From Antilocapra americana (lineage: Eukaryota; Chordata; Mammalia; Artiodactyla; Antilocapridae): a DNA stretch of 64,000 nucleotides. Shown here one piece after another: positions 1 to 11,384 of the stretch. The DNA is taken from assembly GCA_007570785.1 (NCBI GenBank), contig ML661799.1, positions 1,029,598 to 1,093,597 of the forward strand, read 5' to 3'. Every line of letters begins with the position of its first letter. The stretch's first letter is position 1. The notes under the pieces were generated by a model. That model was not told the origin of the DNA. It searched no databases and was given only the letters and a program-made list of their open reading frames with translations. The translations under genes and the position numbers were made by a program.

Positions 1-1769
1 TTGTTTCCCCCTCTAGCTTTTATTTCCCTCTTCTAGAAGATTCAGGGCTGGGTTGGGTGCCTGGACTGAGTGACTCTCTTCCTGTTCTCTGTCCAGAATG
101 GACTTCACCTTGCTGGGGGAGAGCACACCCCTCGTGCTGAGACCAAACACCTTGAAAAGAAGCAGTTCCCGTTGCCCTGAGACCCGTGGGGCAGAGAAAG
201 GAACTGTGCTCTGGGGCTCCATCCACCCATTGCCTAAAGGCTGTATCCAACCATCCACACCAGACACAGGCTGACACACCCTGGATTTGTCTCCCAGCAT
301 CTTTCCTGGCTGGAGAGAAGGCAGGTGTCTGAGAACTGTCCCTTGTCTTCTCCGTAATGATGTACAGCCAATTAGCTGTACCCATGAAGGTGGAGAATAC
401 CTCTTTCCATCCCCAGAGCCAACAGCAAATCCAGTGTTTCCTGCAGACATCTCTGTGAAGAGTGAAGTTGGGGTAACCTCCCAGGACCCTGTGAGCCGGT
501 TTGCAGCTGTCAGCCCAAGGCTTTAATAACAGAAAAGACAAAGGAACACTCCACTGAGTGACTTAAAATAAGAGTAAAACTTGGCCATATCTTTTCCAGA
601 CTGTGTCTGGTTTTGTGTGTGTGTGTGTATGTGTACAAAGAACTGGGGCTCTCCCTGGGGTATAACAAACTGGGGACTTTGCTGCGAAGGGTTGTGGCAG
701 CTATAAGAGCAGGCCAGCTAATGACGGGGCTAAAATAATTGGTCTCAGTCCGACTCTCCCTCCAGCCTGCACCTACATGGGCCTCAGGCCGGCTGACGCA
801 CACCTTCCCAACACCACAATCAATAGTCAATTTAAACAGATTTTATCTGTATAAAACTGTCGAGTAAGGGGAGAGGGCATCTGGACAGCATGATTCATGG
901 GGGAGGGATCCTGGCTCTCACTGCTCTGTGAATTTCAGCATGTTTTCCTCTCTGTGCTTTACATTTCCTCCTTTGCTCAGTAAGTTTGGTGACCCGTGTG
1001 CAGGAGAAAAAGAGGATTCATGCTCGTGGAGTGGGACAACAGTATGCTGCATTCCAGGCCATGTGTTTTATATACATTGTTCCATTGGCAGCGTTATGGT
1101 GAGGGTCAAAAGGAGATGTCAAGGAACTTGGACAAAACCAGGTAACACTATACAAATAAAGAAGCCAATGTATTTTTACTGTTGGCTGCCTTGACCCAGA
1201 CAGCTCTGACTGTACCTGGTATATAGAAGGTGCTCAGGAAACAGGCTAAAGAACCCTGGGTTATCTGGGTGGTGTCTGTCCGTATCTGGGTACTGGGCTC
1301 AGCTAAGGCAGAATGGATGAGTGATGGGAGATGGAAAGGTGGAAGGGTGAGCAGATCCACAGGGTTTGGGCGTGTGTTTCTGGGTCCCTGGGTAAAGGTC
1401 ATCATGGAACTCCTGAGTCAAATGCACTCTTAGGACCATCCCCTTTGGGGATCGATGTTCTATGCCTCTGTCCACTCCATTAGCTCCAAGCAGTCAGTTT
1501 TGGCTGCAAAGGACTAAGGCTTGATTGTTTTCAGAGTCATTCAGCTCCATTAAGGTATGACTAAAGTTTCTATTTTAAACTTCCCCTGGAGAGATGTTAA
1601 TCACCGGGAGGAGGTGAGTAACTGGCATTTTTCCTTGAGTCTGGGGTCTAGAGAAGTTAGACTTGGACATCTCTTTACCTTTTTCCCACCTACCTGTTCC
1701 CAGGCCCAGCACAGAGTGATTCCAAAGGACCAAGAGGCAGTTGGGGCAGTGTGGGGATTAAGAACAGGC
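1..1769. other. gene-less mostly unique DNA
   Basis: No exon-like frame, RNA gene or clear full repeat is recognisable here. A short TG run lies at 614-635, and 1205-1250 resembles the tail of an L2 element. The several open frames of 60-170 codons run in many overlapping frames, as expected by chance. Confidence 0.5.
614..635. repeat. short TG microsatellite
   Basis: A run of TG dinucleotides interrupted once by TA. Confidence 0.8.
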
Positions 1770-1900
1770 AGGAACCGCTCTGGCTGTTACCTGCGGTGCC
1801 ACACGGGCCAGTTTCTCTGAGGTTTGGTCTTCTCATCTGACAACTGGGGACAATGTTAATTCCTGAGCAGGGTGGTATTCCTGCAGTGCTGACACCCACT
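1770..1900 (+). repeat. MIR SINE fragment
   Basis: Degenerate match to the MIR core in sense orientation, including a 'tcatctgacaactggggacaat' type segment that corresponds to the MIR 'tcatctgtaaaatggggat' core. Old and diverged. Confidence 0.45.
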
Positions 1901-2184
1901 AAATGCTCCCTGAGCAGCAGCTGTGCTGGTCGGGGAGGGCAGGGTGGGAAGAGGATGTCAGGACTGGCTCCCTAGCTCTGCTGGTGCCACTGGGGGAGAC
2001 GGTTTTCACTCCGCAGCGTCAGCTACTAAGTTGGTTTTGTCCCCATGCCACACTCTGCAACAGGCATTCTGGAAAATGCAGACATGCCAGTGGTGTCCCT
2101 GGGTGCCCATGACTGCAGTCAGGGCTTAAGTGAGCTGGGGTAGGATCCCTGCGTGAAATAGACACGCTATTAAAAATGAGGGCA

Positions 2185-2425
2185 GTGCACACTTATCGAG
2201 CGCTTACTGTATGCTAGCGCTGTGGCAGCACTTTCTTCCTTGGACCTTTTACATTTTAATCTGCCCGAGGGCTCAGTGAAGTAGGTTCTCTTATCCCTAC
2301 TTCACAGATGGTGACACCAGGACTCATTTGTTTAACAGCCTCACTGAGGTCACTCAGTTCTTAAGCAGTAGACCTGGTTCTCAAACCCAGTTCTACTTCA
2401 CACCAGTATCTGAACCAAAGCCTCA
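2185..2425 (-). repeat. MIR SINE
   Basis: On the + strand it reads as the reverse complement of MIR: a 'gagcgcttactgtatgc' segment, then 'cacagatggtgacacc', then the tRNA-related end. It spans most of the 260-bp family length. Confidence 0.75.
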
Positions 2426-2429
2426 CACG

Positions 2430-3285
2430 TCGGCTGCGGGGCGCAGGCTGGCAGGATGCAAGCCTTATACCCTGCGGAACACACGCCTGCACTCCCACTT
2501 TTTGAATTTCTTTTGCTCAGCCCCTGGGGCATTCAGACAGGTGTTCCCCCAGCATCCTCTGCCCTCAGCCCCCACCAGGAGAGGGCCTGCCGCCTAGAAC
2601 CGGGAAAGCAGGAACAGCTGGTTCAGCTTCCCAGGTGAAGAAGCGGGGGAGGATGGGGCACCCCCAGGCGGGTGAATAACCTCAGGCTCTGGGAATCTGG
2701 CTAGAGAAGAGCAGGGGGGTGCAGCTGAAGGCCCACCAGGTGGGAGTGCCCTCTGCGTGGAGTAGGTATAGGGGAGAGGTCACATGGGATCCCAGGGTGC
2801 CCCCAGATCACCCTCTGGGGCCAGCAGTTTTGGTGCCAGCCTTATCAGACCACAGTCCCTCAAAGTAATGCACAATTCAATTTATTTTCCCTCTAGGAAA
2901 TTACGTATTTTTTAAAAATACATGAAGAGTCGGAAAGGAGCCATGGCAACGAGGAGGCTGAGCATGAGAAGAGGCCATGCCTTTTCTCCTGCAGCTGAGG
3001 CACCTGATCTTCCAGGTCAGTACCTCTGCCTATGCTGTCTTCACATCATGGCATAATGCAGAGCACGAATATCTGTCCAGGTCACTGGGGTTAGCAGGGG
3101 CTGCTGCCTGTAGCCAGGGTGAGCATCCCAAGGCTCCAGAGAGGGCAGAGGGGCCCATGCCTTGCACACCTGTGCCAGGTGAGGGGGCTCTGCTCTGGGC
3201 ATCTCCCCTAGCCAGGTGCTGCTCTATAGCTGGGTCAAAGGGTGCAGATGGGTTCAGCAGACACAGATGAGTACTTGCTAGGATT
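2430..3285. other. unique G+C-richer DNA
   Basis: No gene seen. It holds a closely spaced inverted pair of CTCF-like motifs at 2733-2759, described in the findings. Confidence 0.45.
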
Positions 3286-3289
3286 CACC

Positions 3290-3390
3290 CACAAGAATCC
3301 TGTGGCAACTGGGATTTCTCTCCCATTTTACAGCTGAGGAAACTGAGGCCCAGAAGCATTCAGTGACTTGCTCAAGGTAACAATAACCAT
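3290..3390 (-). repeat. MIR SINE fragment
   Basis: Contains 'ttttacagctgaggaaactgaggccc' followed by 'gacttgctcaaggt', the antisense MIR core. Only the core is preserved. Confidence 0.65.
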
Positions 3391-3394
3391 ATTC

Positions 3395-5055
3395 AGTGAG
3401 TGTGTATGCTTTTGTCATGCTCCGTGCTGGATGCGCTGTACATATCATCTCCCTCTGTTGAAGGCCCCTACCCTACCTGCATGCTGTGAGTTGTCTGAGT
3501 GTTTACAGAATTTGCTGAATACACAAGTCTCTCATCAGATGAGGAGCACTGATGATGTACTGGGCCCAGGGGTAGGTCTCCAGTATAGAGGTAAACAAAC
3601 AAAGTGGGCCTACCCTTGGGGAGCCCATTATCTGAGATAGATCTGTAGCATCTGACATGAATAGGTTTCATTCGCATATGTCTCATGCCAGGCACTGTCT
3701 GGACACTGGGCAGAGAAAGATGTAGCAGTGTCATTGTGCCCATCCTAGGGACGTGCTGACTAGCGGACGAGCCCAAATATCACCCGATCGATTACACTGC
3801 AGCAGGGTAAGCTTCAAAACAGAGGCCCCACAGACTGAAATGAAGCCTGGGGTGGTGACCCCTACATTTTCTAGGGAAACCCGGGAGAACATTGCAGATT
3901 CCACAGTGAAAAGAGAAAACAACATCTATTGGGCCTCCACTATGTGAGCATCCATGGGAATAAGACATGGGTGTGTCTCAAGGACAAGACCTGGGTCTGA
4001 CGCTGAGCCTGAGTCCTGCACACCATGGGTGCTGCGTGAGGGATTAGCGAAGGATGAGTAATTGAGGTGCTTCTGTCATCTTCTTATTTTCTTATCCTCA
4101 CTAATCTGGCTTTACCAAATGCTCAGAGAAGAGAACTTATGACTAGAGAAACCCCTATTGCTGGGATAAAGATCTGCTTTGGGAGCTGGGAGGTTATTAC
4201 CAGAGAATGGATGCTAACATTCAGGTCCTGTTTCTTCTCATGTCCTGCTGGTGGAGGGGACCCAGGCCCAGCTGCCAAGACGCTGGCTGAACTTCCCCTC
4301 ATAGTTATCTACCTCTGTAGCCCTTGGCTTTGCTGTCTAAGCCCTGTGCATATTTATCTTCTCTGCATAAGTCCCTAGGATGTGTCTGCTTAACCATATG
4401 AGGAAGGCCCAATGCCCTAGTATTTGATCAAATAGTGGAAGACCTGACTATGTTTGTACCCTGACTCATGTGGTGGTGCCTTTATTCCCAAGAACACAAA
4501 GCAATGGGCAGACTTTTGGTCAGCTTAGCTTCCTCCTGCTTCTGAGACGAGTAGTCAGTTTTCTCTCTTTGGCAGAAGGAACAGCTGAGGCCCAAGGATG
4601 CATCTGAACCCTTAAGGCCTTGGTGGCGGCACAGGGCCAGAGGCTGAGCGGGTGGGGTTCCAGACTGCATTCAGGGAAATGGTTCTGTCTGCAGGGTGCT
4701 GGCTCCAGCTCTCTGTGCACCAAGCTGCCCTTCAGACCAGCCCCTTGGCCCCTTGGCCAATTTCAGGAATCTGAAAGCACAGTGATGCTCCCTCTCTTTC
4801 CTCCTCTCCCCTCTTCTTCCCTCCCCTTCCTTCCTCTCCTTTTTGGTCTGTCATTTTGACCAGTTTATAAGCCCCACTCTTTATAGATGTCTGGCAGAAG
4901 GTGAGAAGAAATTTCTGGGCTCTCCTGGATATTCACACACAGAAAAGTCTTCCTCCTTGGAATCCTGCCCAGCCCCTCCTCTGCTGCCAGCAGCCCCTCC
5001 CAGGACCAGGGGAGAAAGTGAGGGAAAACAAGGCAAGCTGGGGTTACAATGGGAA
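3395..5055. other. gene-less stretch
   Basis: No supported gene. About 3660-3760 resembles an old dispersed mammalian repeat ('catgccaggcactgtctgg'). A polypyrimidine tract sits at 4788-4845. The remainder appears unique. Confidence 0.45.
4788..4845. repeat. polypyrimidine tract
   Basis: About 58 bases of almost pure C and T on the + strand, made of ctcc/ttcc units. Such tracts can form triplex DNA; that is general knowledge, not shown here. Confidence 0.8.
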
Positions 5056-5059
5056 TAAA

Positions 5060-5270
5060 AGCAGCTCACCTTCCTGAGCTTTTCATGAACGCTTTCCCTT
5101 AATTTCATGACAGTCTAAGAGGCAGGTGCTATCAGACTCCCATTCTATAGATGAGGAAGTTGAGGCAGAGAGAGTTTAAATGACTTGCCTCAGCCCCATA
5201 GCCCAATACAATGAGGCCCGGGTGTGAACCCCAGAGCCTGTTCTTCGCCATTGCTGCCTCCTTGGGAAGG
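5060..5270 (-). repeat. MIR SINE
   Basis: Antisense MIR: 'tatagatgaggaagttgaggcagagag', then 'aatgacttgcctc', then 'gtgaaccccagagcc' near the tRNA-derived end. Nearly full length. Confidence 0.8.
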
Positions 5271-5274
5271 AGGC

Positions 5275-5780
5275 ATGTCCTGAGAACACCTTCTGATGAC
5301 ATCTCCAGCTGTCGGCTGGCCAGGCTGACTCTGCGGAGGGTTTCCCACATGCCCTCCTGCTAGCGGCCTCTCCCCTCTCTCGTGGGCATATGTGTCTCAT
5401 TCATAAACACGTCAGGTTGAAAAGGGCCACCCCAAGACCTGCCCTGCCCTCGAGAACTTGAGGGAGGTAAGGATGACTAGAGTGGAATTAACTCAGATCC
5501 TGTTGTTTCTTCCAACAAAGTCCTATATGTGCTTATATAGAGGTTCATCCATTCATTCCACACAGACATTTTCAGAGCCTGAAGAGTGACTTGGCTTTTT
5601 GCTAGGGACTACAGGACAGAGAAGAGGCTGCCCTGGTTCTCTAGGATGTGGTCACCTCGTGGGTGTCCACCAACATCCAAACATACCCACCTTTACACCC
5701 AAACCTGAGGAGAAACAAGGGGAACTCTGGGTAGGAGGGCCTCTGCTGTACCTTCATTGGTTCATGTACTAGTCTCCATA
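5275..5780. other. gene-less stretch
   Basis: No gene or confident repeat. About 5520-5640 ('ttcatccattcattccacac' onward) may be an old dispersed mammalian repeat. Confidence 0.35.
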
Positions 5781-5784
5781 GTTC

Positions 5785-5900
5785 TGTGTCGTAAGTATTA
5801 CTAGCCCCATTTTACAGATGAGAAAACAAAGACTTAGAGCAAAAGGCCAAGTAACTGGTCCCAACTCATATAATTACCCACTTGGTGACACTGAACTGCA
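5785..5900 (-). repeat. MIR SINE fragment
   Basis: Antisense MIR core, 'ccccattttacagatgagaaaac' followed by 'aaggccaagtaactgg'. Confidence 0.7.
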
Positions 5901-6062
5901 GCCTGAAAGATTCCAAAGCTTACAAAAGCTCTTCCAAAGCTTTTCACCTCCCTGTCACCCACAGAAGGTGAAAATAACCACACATCACAACTGCATGCAG
6001 TCATACCTACAAACATCCAAAGGAAGCATCTGGTCTCAGAGATGCTTGTACAGCCTGCAAAG

Positions 6063-6063
<1 letters not shown>

Positions 6064-6097
<34 letters not shown>
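6064..6097. repeat. CA microsatellite, 17 units
   Basis: Uninterrupted CA repeat; likely polymorphic between individuals. Confidence 0.95.
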
Positions 6098-6098
<1 letters not shown>

Positions 6099-6169
6099 CA
6101 CGTTCCTCATGTCCACACACACAGTTCATGCACAAATAAACATTTCCCCCCCTAACTTTTGAACTGTGA

Positions 6170-6620
6170 ACACTCCAACTAGTCAATAAGTACATGGAAA
6201 AGAATCTACCTTCATTATATGCTAAAAAATGTGAATTAAGGCATCAAGGAAATACTATCATTTTAGCCTATCAAGTCAGAAAAAGTTAGGGAAAAAATGA
6301 GAAAAAAGTCCCAATGAGGATCCATTCAAATGGGCCCTTTCATATACTGCCCGTTGGTACAACTCTTTTGGAAAGTGACTTGGCAGTGTCCATCAAGCGA
6401 TGTAAAAGTGTCCAGGACCATTGGTCCAGTAATTTATCTGAGTGTCATTCAGAAGTAAATGCATAAAAATGTTCAACTCAGCATTGCTCATAATAGCACA
6501 AACTTGATACTGACCCAATGGCTTACACTAGGGGACTGGCTGTGGAGCTAGGCAAAGGGAACAATGGAAGCTATACATAAAAATATACAAATGTTAAGAG
6601 TGGTTGGGTTTGAGCGACCA
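6170..6620 (+). mobile_element. old L1 LINE, 3' part
   Basis: Diverged sense-strand L1M-type sequence: 'ccgttggtacaactc' and 'ttggaaagtgacttggc', then 'agcattgctcataatagcac' and 'gggactggctgtgg', the usual order near the end of L1 ORF2 and start of the 3' UTR. No open reading frame remains. Confidence 0.7.
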
Positions 6621-6624
6621 GAAG

Positions 6625-7900
6625 TCACAGTTACTTTTTTCCTCCTGCCTTATCCACCTTCTTTCTTTTCAGGCAGAGAAAGGTGGAGGGTCTCCAGCAG
6701 CTGAAAGGCTGAGGGAGAAACAACCCAATGTTTTAGCAGGGAGGGGTTTTCACCCTTCTGGGGCCTCTTCTGTTTTTCTACTAATTTATCAAATATGCAA
6801 TGGCTAGGCTTTCATATCCCTTAGAGACTGGGCTAAAAACCCAAGGGGAGCAGGGCTGATGTTCTCCAAATTTTCTGGGTGCAGGTGAGAATGTGCATTG
6901 TCCCCCTAAGCTTGCTTCTGGCTCCAAGTCCCAGGCTGGTCATTCTGAGCAGCCTCCTTGACCCTCCCCTGGGTCTGCAGGGCAGATCTGGGCCTCGCTC
7001 AGCCTTCCAAGCTCACATGGGCAGGTGCCCAGGCTTCGGGCTCTGTCCCATTTTGAGGAGATCCCAGGGCAGGGCCCTAGATGTTGGGCCCAGGGGAGGC
7101 CCAGCCCCACACCTCAGCTACCTCTAAGAAGACCCTTGGAAAGATAGAAGGCCCTGCCTCACTTTTCCTCTCATCTCCGGGAGGCCCAACTCAAGAGGAG
7201 AAGCAATTTGGGGTTCTCATTTGAACATGGACAGGCCTTCTTTGATTGCAGGAGAGCTCACACATCCCCGTGTGTGGCCACACATAAGCACACACTGGCT
7301 TTCATTGGTACACACACACGCATGCACACACAGGTACATACGCATTGTCCTTCCACCTTCGTGTGCTTAGATTCTGCCTGGATGGTGGCTGTGAAAAGTA
7401 TCTCACAAGTCTCACCTGTGAGGATCCAGGAGAAAAAAAGGCACAGCAGAGGTAGAATTCAGCTTAGAGATATGAAACAAACAAAAAAATTCCCCAAGCC
7501 CAACAGGGATAAAAAGCTCATTAATGTCTCTGTTCCCCTACTCATTAAGCAAGAGCACACTCATAAATATTCACAGAATTCTAAAGTAAGACCGAGGTGA
7601 AAGTTAAGTTAATGTGCAGCAATTAAGCTTGCTCACAGCTCTTGAGCAGCCTAACTGGGCTCTGGCCTCCCTCAAAATGCCAGTCTCCCAGCGGGGAGGA
7701 GAAGGGGCAGGGCAGGGGGCAGACACTGAGTGATGAGCCCTTCCCACTCCCACCTTACCTCTTGCTAAGAGAGTAAAACTCAAATGTTCTCCCTAAAAAA
7801 GAAAAGATGAAGGCCCTGCTGGTGTCTTCTTATGAATAGATGAGAGCACCCCTCTGGTGGGAGGGTCTTAAAGATCACCAAGTGTCCATCACTGGTCACC
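6625..7900. other. mostly unique DNA
   Basis: No gene seen. A CA-rich patch lies at 7308-7333. 7500-7650 is an A+T-rich cluster of ATTA motifs, listed separately. Confidence 0.45.
7540..7640. promoter_or_regulatory. candidate regulatory element with homeodomain-type motifs
   Basis: At least four TAAT/ATTA cores (CATTAATG-like, CTCATTAAGC-like, GTTAATG, CAATTAAG) in about 100 bases, in a non-repeat context next to CG-poor DNA. The regulatory role is inference from motif density only. Confidence 0.2.
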
Positions 7901-7904
7901 CTGT

Positions 7905-8460
7905 TTGTTTGTTTTAAAATTTCAGCGTTATTGAGGTATAATTGACAAATAAAGCATATTTATCTTCTTTTTCTGTAAGAACATTTCAGTTTTACTCTCT
8001 CAGCAGAGCCTTTGCATGAGCTGCTTTCACAAATAAAATTGTAAGATATTTGATGATGACTTGATACACGTATATACTTCTGAAAGGATGCCCCTCATCT
8101 AGTTAATTAACATATCCATTACCTCATATATTTATCTCTTCTTTTTTAGTGGGCATATTTGAGTTCTAGTTTCTTAGAAAATTTCAGTTATACAATACAG
8201 CATTATGAACTACAGTCGCCATGTTTTATATTAGCTCCTCTGAAAATCTGTACCCTTTTATTAACCTCTCCCTGTTTCCCCTACCCTGCAACCTGGCAAC
8301 CTCCATTCAACTTTATGTTTCTTGGTTGTTGTCGTTGTTGTTGTTGTTTTTTTTTTTTTAGATTCCACATATAAGTGATGCCATGAATGACTTGTCTTTC
8401 TCTGGCTTAACAATGGGGTAACCAGTATGTGAGCTGTCCGAGTGGCCACACCAAGTGACT
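7905..8460 (-). mobile_element. old L1 LINE 3' end, antisense
   Basis: Reads as the reverse complement of the L1M 3' region: 'ttattgaggtataattgaca', 'ttaattaacatatccattacctca', 'cagttatacaatacagcattatgaac', then 'agattccacatataagtga'. A GTT/T-rich run at 8324-8359 lies inside it. Confidence 0.85.
8324..8359. repeat. GTT repeat plus T tract
   Basis: GTT units followed by about 13 T, within the antisense L1. Confidence 0.85.
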
Positions 8461-8559
8461 GAGTCCCAAAGCACATCCTACAACTCACCTTCAGCCTTTA
8501 GCCAGGACCAGGAACGCTGTCACCTCCTGCAGGGATTTCCTCCAGGTTCCGCGCCTGAT

Positions 8560-8981
8560 CACTGCCTGCTCCAGGGCTTTCTGATTCTGCTCACTGCAGC
8601 CAGATTAATTTTCTTAAATGCAGGTTTAATTGCCTTCCTCCTTCCAAAAAACATTCATGGGCTCCCCATTGACTATGAATTAAGTGCAAACTCCTCGTGT
8701 TCTGTGGTCCAAATGCTCCTTTACAATCTTAATTACCATTACTCTTCACTCATTTCCCAAGTTCCAGCCAAATAGAACTCGAAGTTCTTCTTCAAACACG
8801 CTTTACACTTTCCTGCTTCCAAGGCTTGTTTGTGGAGCTCCTACTTCCTGGGTTTCCTTCCCCTGCAGCTTTGACCTGTCAAAATCCTAGCCATCTTTCC
8901 CAGGCTTACTTCATATCATCTCTTCTATTAAACTACTCCTGTTTCCACCACTCTGATCTAGTCTCCCTCCAGGGTATTTTG
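8560..8981 (+). mobile_element. L2 LINE 3' region
   Basis: Sense L2 fragment: 'cccattgactatgaattaagtgcaaactcctcgtg', 'ccagccaaatagaactcgaag', 'cacgctttacactttcctgcttcc' and 'cctgtcaaaatcctagccatc' occur in consensus order. Confidence 0.75.
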
Positions 8982-8993
8982 CTATGTTCCAGT

Positions 8994-8998
8994 TGTGT

Positions 8999-9051
<53 letters not shown>
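8994..9051. repeat. TG microsatellite, tail of adjacent SINE
   Basis: About 58 bases of TG with one early interruption. It directly abuts a minus-strand Bov-tA and lies inside that element's target-site duplication, so it is the AC-rich 3' tail of the SINE. Confidence 0.9.
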
Positions 9052-9053
<2 letters not shown>

Positions 9054-9290
9054 GTTGCCTCAGTTGTATCTGACTCTTTTGTGACCCTTTGGACTGTAGC
9101 CTGCCAAGCTCCTCTGTCAGTGGGATTCTCCAGGCAAGAATAATGGAGATTCTGTATTGGACTGGATTCTATACTGGATTGTCATGCCCTCCTCCAGGGG
9201 ATCTTCCTGATCCAGGAATCCAACCTGCCTCTCTTACTGTCTCCTACATTGGCAGGAGGGTTCTTCACCACTAGCACCACCTGGGAAGCC
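9052..9290 (-). mobile_element. Bov-tA SINE
   Basis: Full tRNA-Glu-like head plus Bov-A body, antisense on the + strand, ending in 'ctgggaagcc'. A 13-bp target-site duplication (one mismatch) lies at 8982-8994 and 9291-9303 and encloses both SINE and TG tail. An internal duplication-like insert with ggattctatactgg near 9165 is unusual. Confidence 0.95.
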
Positions 9291-9354
9291 CTATGCTCCA
9301 GTTATGTCTCTGCAGTTTGGCTAAAAATAATAATGATAATAAGAGTTATAACAG

Positions 9355-9480
9355 TATTAGTTCCTGCTTACTGAGTGCCTACTATGTGCTACTTGCCTTG
9401 CACATATTATACCCTGCAAGGTAGACACTGTTACCCCATTTCACAGGTGGGAACACTGAGGCTCTGAAAGGGTAAGAAGA
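9355..9480 (-). repeat. MIR SINE
   Basis: Antisense MIR, 'tgcttactgagtgcctactatgtgct' through 'ccccatttcacaggtgggaacactgagg'. Confidence 0.8.
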
Positions 9481-9544
9481 CCAACTCTGACTGGCTCTAT
9501 AAAGTTCTTGCTGTTTCTTTTTTGCGCCATTATTTCACTCTTAC

Positions 9545-9965
9545 TGTTGGAAGCTCTCTGGGTTGAACTGCATCTTGTTACAAGCATATATATAGAAATC
9601 CTAACCCCTGGAACCTATGGATGTGCCCTGATCAGGAAGAGGGTCTTTGTGACCGTAATCAAGTTAAGATGGGGCCATACTGCATTAGCGTGGCCTTTAA
9701 CCCAATGACTGGTGTCCTTGTAAGAAGAGGGAGATGTGAACACACAGAGGGAAGATGGCCATGTAAGGATGGAGGCAGAGATTGCAGTAACGCATGTACA
9801 AGTCAAGAACTGTGGGCAACCAGGCTCTTCCTCAGAGCCTCTGAAAAGGAACCAGCCTGCCGAAACCTTGGTTTCTGACTTCCGGCCTCCAGAACTGCAA
9901 GGGAATACATTTTTGTCATCCTAAGCGGAATTGGTGGCACTTTGTTACAGCAGGCCCTAGGGGAC
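9545..9965 (+). mobile_element. MaLR-type (MLT1-like) LTR relic
   Basis: Solitary LTR of the ERVL-MaLR kind. It keeps, in order, 'cctaacccctggaacctatg', 'gagggtctttgtgacc', 'gtccttgtaagaagaggga', 'gatggaggcagagattgcag', 'ttctgacttccggcctccagaactg' and 'tttgttacagcaggccctag'. No internal retroviral genes accompany it. The exact subfamily is uncertain. Confidence 0.75.
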
Positions 9966-9969
9966 AAAT

Positions 9970-10112
9970 TTGTTGTTGTTGCTGTTCAGTCGCTACATTG
10001 TGTCCGCCTCTGCGGCCCGCTGGACTGCAGCACGCCAGGCTTCCCTGTCCTTCACTGTCTTCCGGAGTTTGCGCAAACTCATGTCCATTGAGCTGCTGGT
10101 GCTATAACCCCT
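9970..10112 (-). mobile_element. BovB LINE, truncated 3' end
   Basis: Antisense BovB terminus: 'gttgctgttcagtcgc', 'gactgcagcacgccaggcttccctgtcc', 'ggagtttgcgcaaactcatgtccattgag'. Heavily 5'-truncated, no coding part. It abuts the end of the MaLR LTR. Confidence 0.9.
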
Positions 10113-10114
10113 CC

Positions 10115-11170
10115 CCCCAAGGGCAGGATCTGTCCACCCTCATTGTCCTTGCAGGTGCCTAGAGAGGTCTGTGGAGAGGAACGGAGATCTCCCTTCCCTC
10201 TCTGCAGAGGTTCCAGGGCTGGGAACAGATCCAGCTTTAGAGGTCTGGAGAGGCCAGTTGCCTTACAGCTAGTTGGTAGTGGGGTTGTCCAGGACAGGAG
10301 CCCATGGCCTCGGCATCTGGGCAACGGGGCGCCTGGTGTGGACCTGACTGTACGTGTGAGTTCAGCCCTGCTCGGGGCCTGAAAGTACATTTGGGTTTCT
10401 TTGGAGCCCTCATCTTGGGCCTTTTAAAATGTCCTGGTCTGTGGTGGTTCTGGAGAGAGGACCTGGGGAGGTCTGTTACCTGTCTGCTCAGGAGGCTGAG
10501 GGTGGCCCGCTCCGGGGTCCACCTGGGCCTTAGGATCACTCTGGGATTCCAGGTTTCCAGGGGGCAACCTGAAGGCTGTGGGACTCAGGACACCTGGATG
10601 CGCCCAGTGGTGAGCGGCAAGCCGCTCCCATTCCTCCACACCAGCTGGAGGTCCAGCCAGCATCCTCTCCTCCTGTAGTGCTAGCAGCCGGGTACCCCAG
10701 GTACCTCCTCATCCTGGGCTCCTGTGACCTCTGTCAGCAGACAGTGGGCTCCTGGATGGGGAGCCAGGAGCAGTCACTGGCCAGGGAGCATGTTGTAGCC
10801 CCACTGTTTGGAAGGGACATGGTGAGCACAGCTGGCTCTGAGGGGTGTGTGTGTGCTGACGCCACGGAAGGCAGGAAGTGGGGTTCATCTCCTCATTGTT
10901 TACCCCACCTTCTGGGACTGTGAGTGGTGGGGGTTCGGATTCTTTTCAGGAATTATAAGCTACACTCTGAGATTTTCCCTGCTAAGACCTGGTTTATATT
11001 CTTGACAGTGTGCCCTGATGATTTGTATTTCTACTCTCCTCTTTGTGTGTCTTCTTTCATTTTTTTGACGTTAAAAATCATATTCTCTTTATTCTAAGAT
11101 GTACATGACTTTTACATTTTAATATTTCTGAAATAGTGTCATGATCTAAAATTAAGGTATATCTCTTTAT
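10115..11170. other. unique DNA without gene
   Basis: 10115-10930 is G+C-rich with many overlapping chance frames on both strands; 10930-11170 is A+T-rich. No splice-bounded exon or confident repeat recognised. Confidence 0.45.
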
Positions 11171-11175
11171 TGTTA

Positions 11176-11372
11176 GCTTCCCTTGTGGCTCAGCTGGTAA
11201 AGAATCCACCTGCAATGTGGGAGACCTGGGTTCAATCCCTGTGTTGGGAAGATCCCCTGGGGAAGGGAAAGGCTACCCACTCCAATATTCTGGCCTGGAG
11301 AATTCCATAGACTGTACCGTCCCTGGGGTCATGAAGAGTCGGACACAACTGAGCAACTTTCACTTTCACTTT
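11176..11372 (+). mobile_element. Bov-tA SINE
   Basis: Sense copy. The tRNA-like head 'gcttcccttgtggctcagctgg' carries the A box; 'gggttcaatccctg' is the B box. The Bov-A body ends with 'gagtcggacacaactgagc' and a 'tttcactttcacttt' tail. Confidence 0.95.
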
Positions 11373-11384
11373 CTTTTTGTTGTT

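Noticed and set aside
7850..7866. CTCF-like 'cccctctggtgggaggg'
   Set aside because: Two or more core positions differ, and no second site supports it.
9545..9965. Possible active endogenous retrovirus
   Set aside because: Only a solitary, diverged MaLR-type LTR is present; no internal genes or second LTR were seen.
11176..11260. tRNA-like A and B boxes
   Set aside because: They belong to the tRNA-Glu-derived head of a Bov-tA SINE followed by the Bov-A body, so this is not a tRNA gene. The same applies to the other SINEs.
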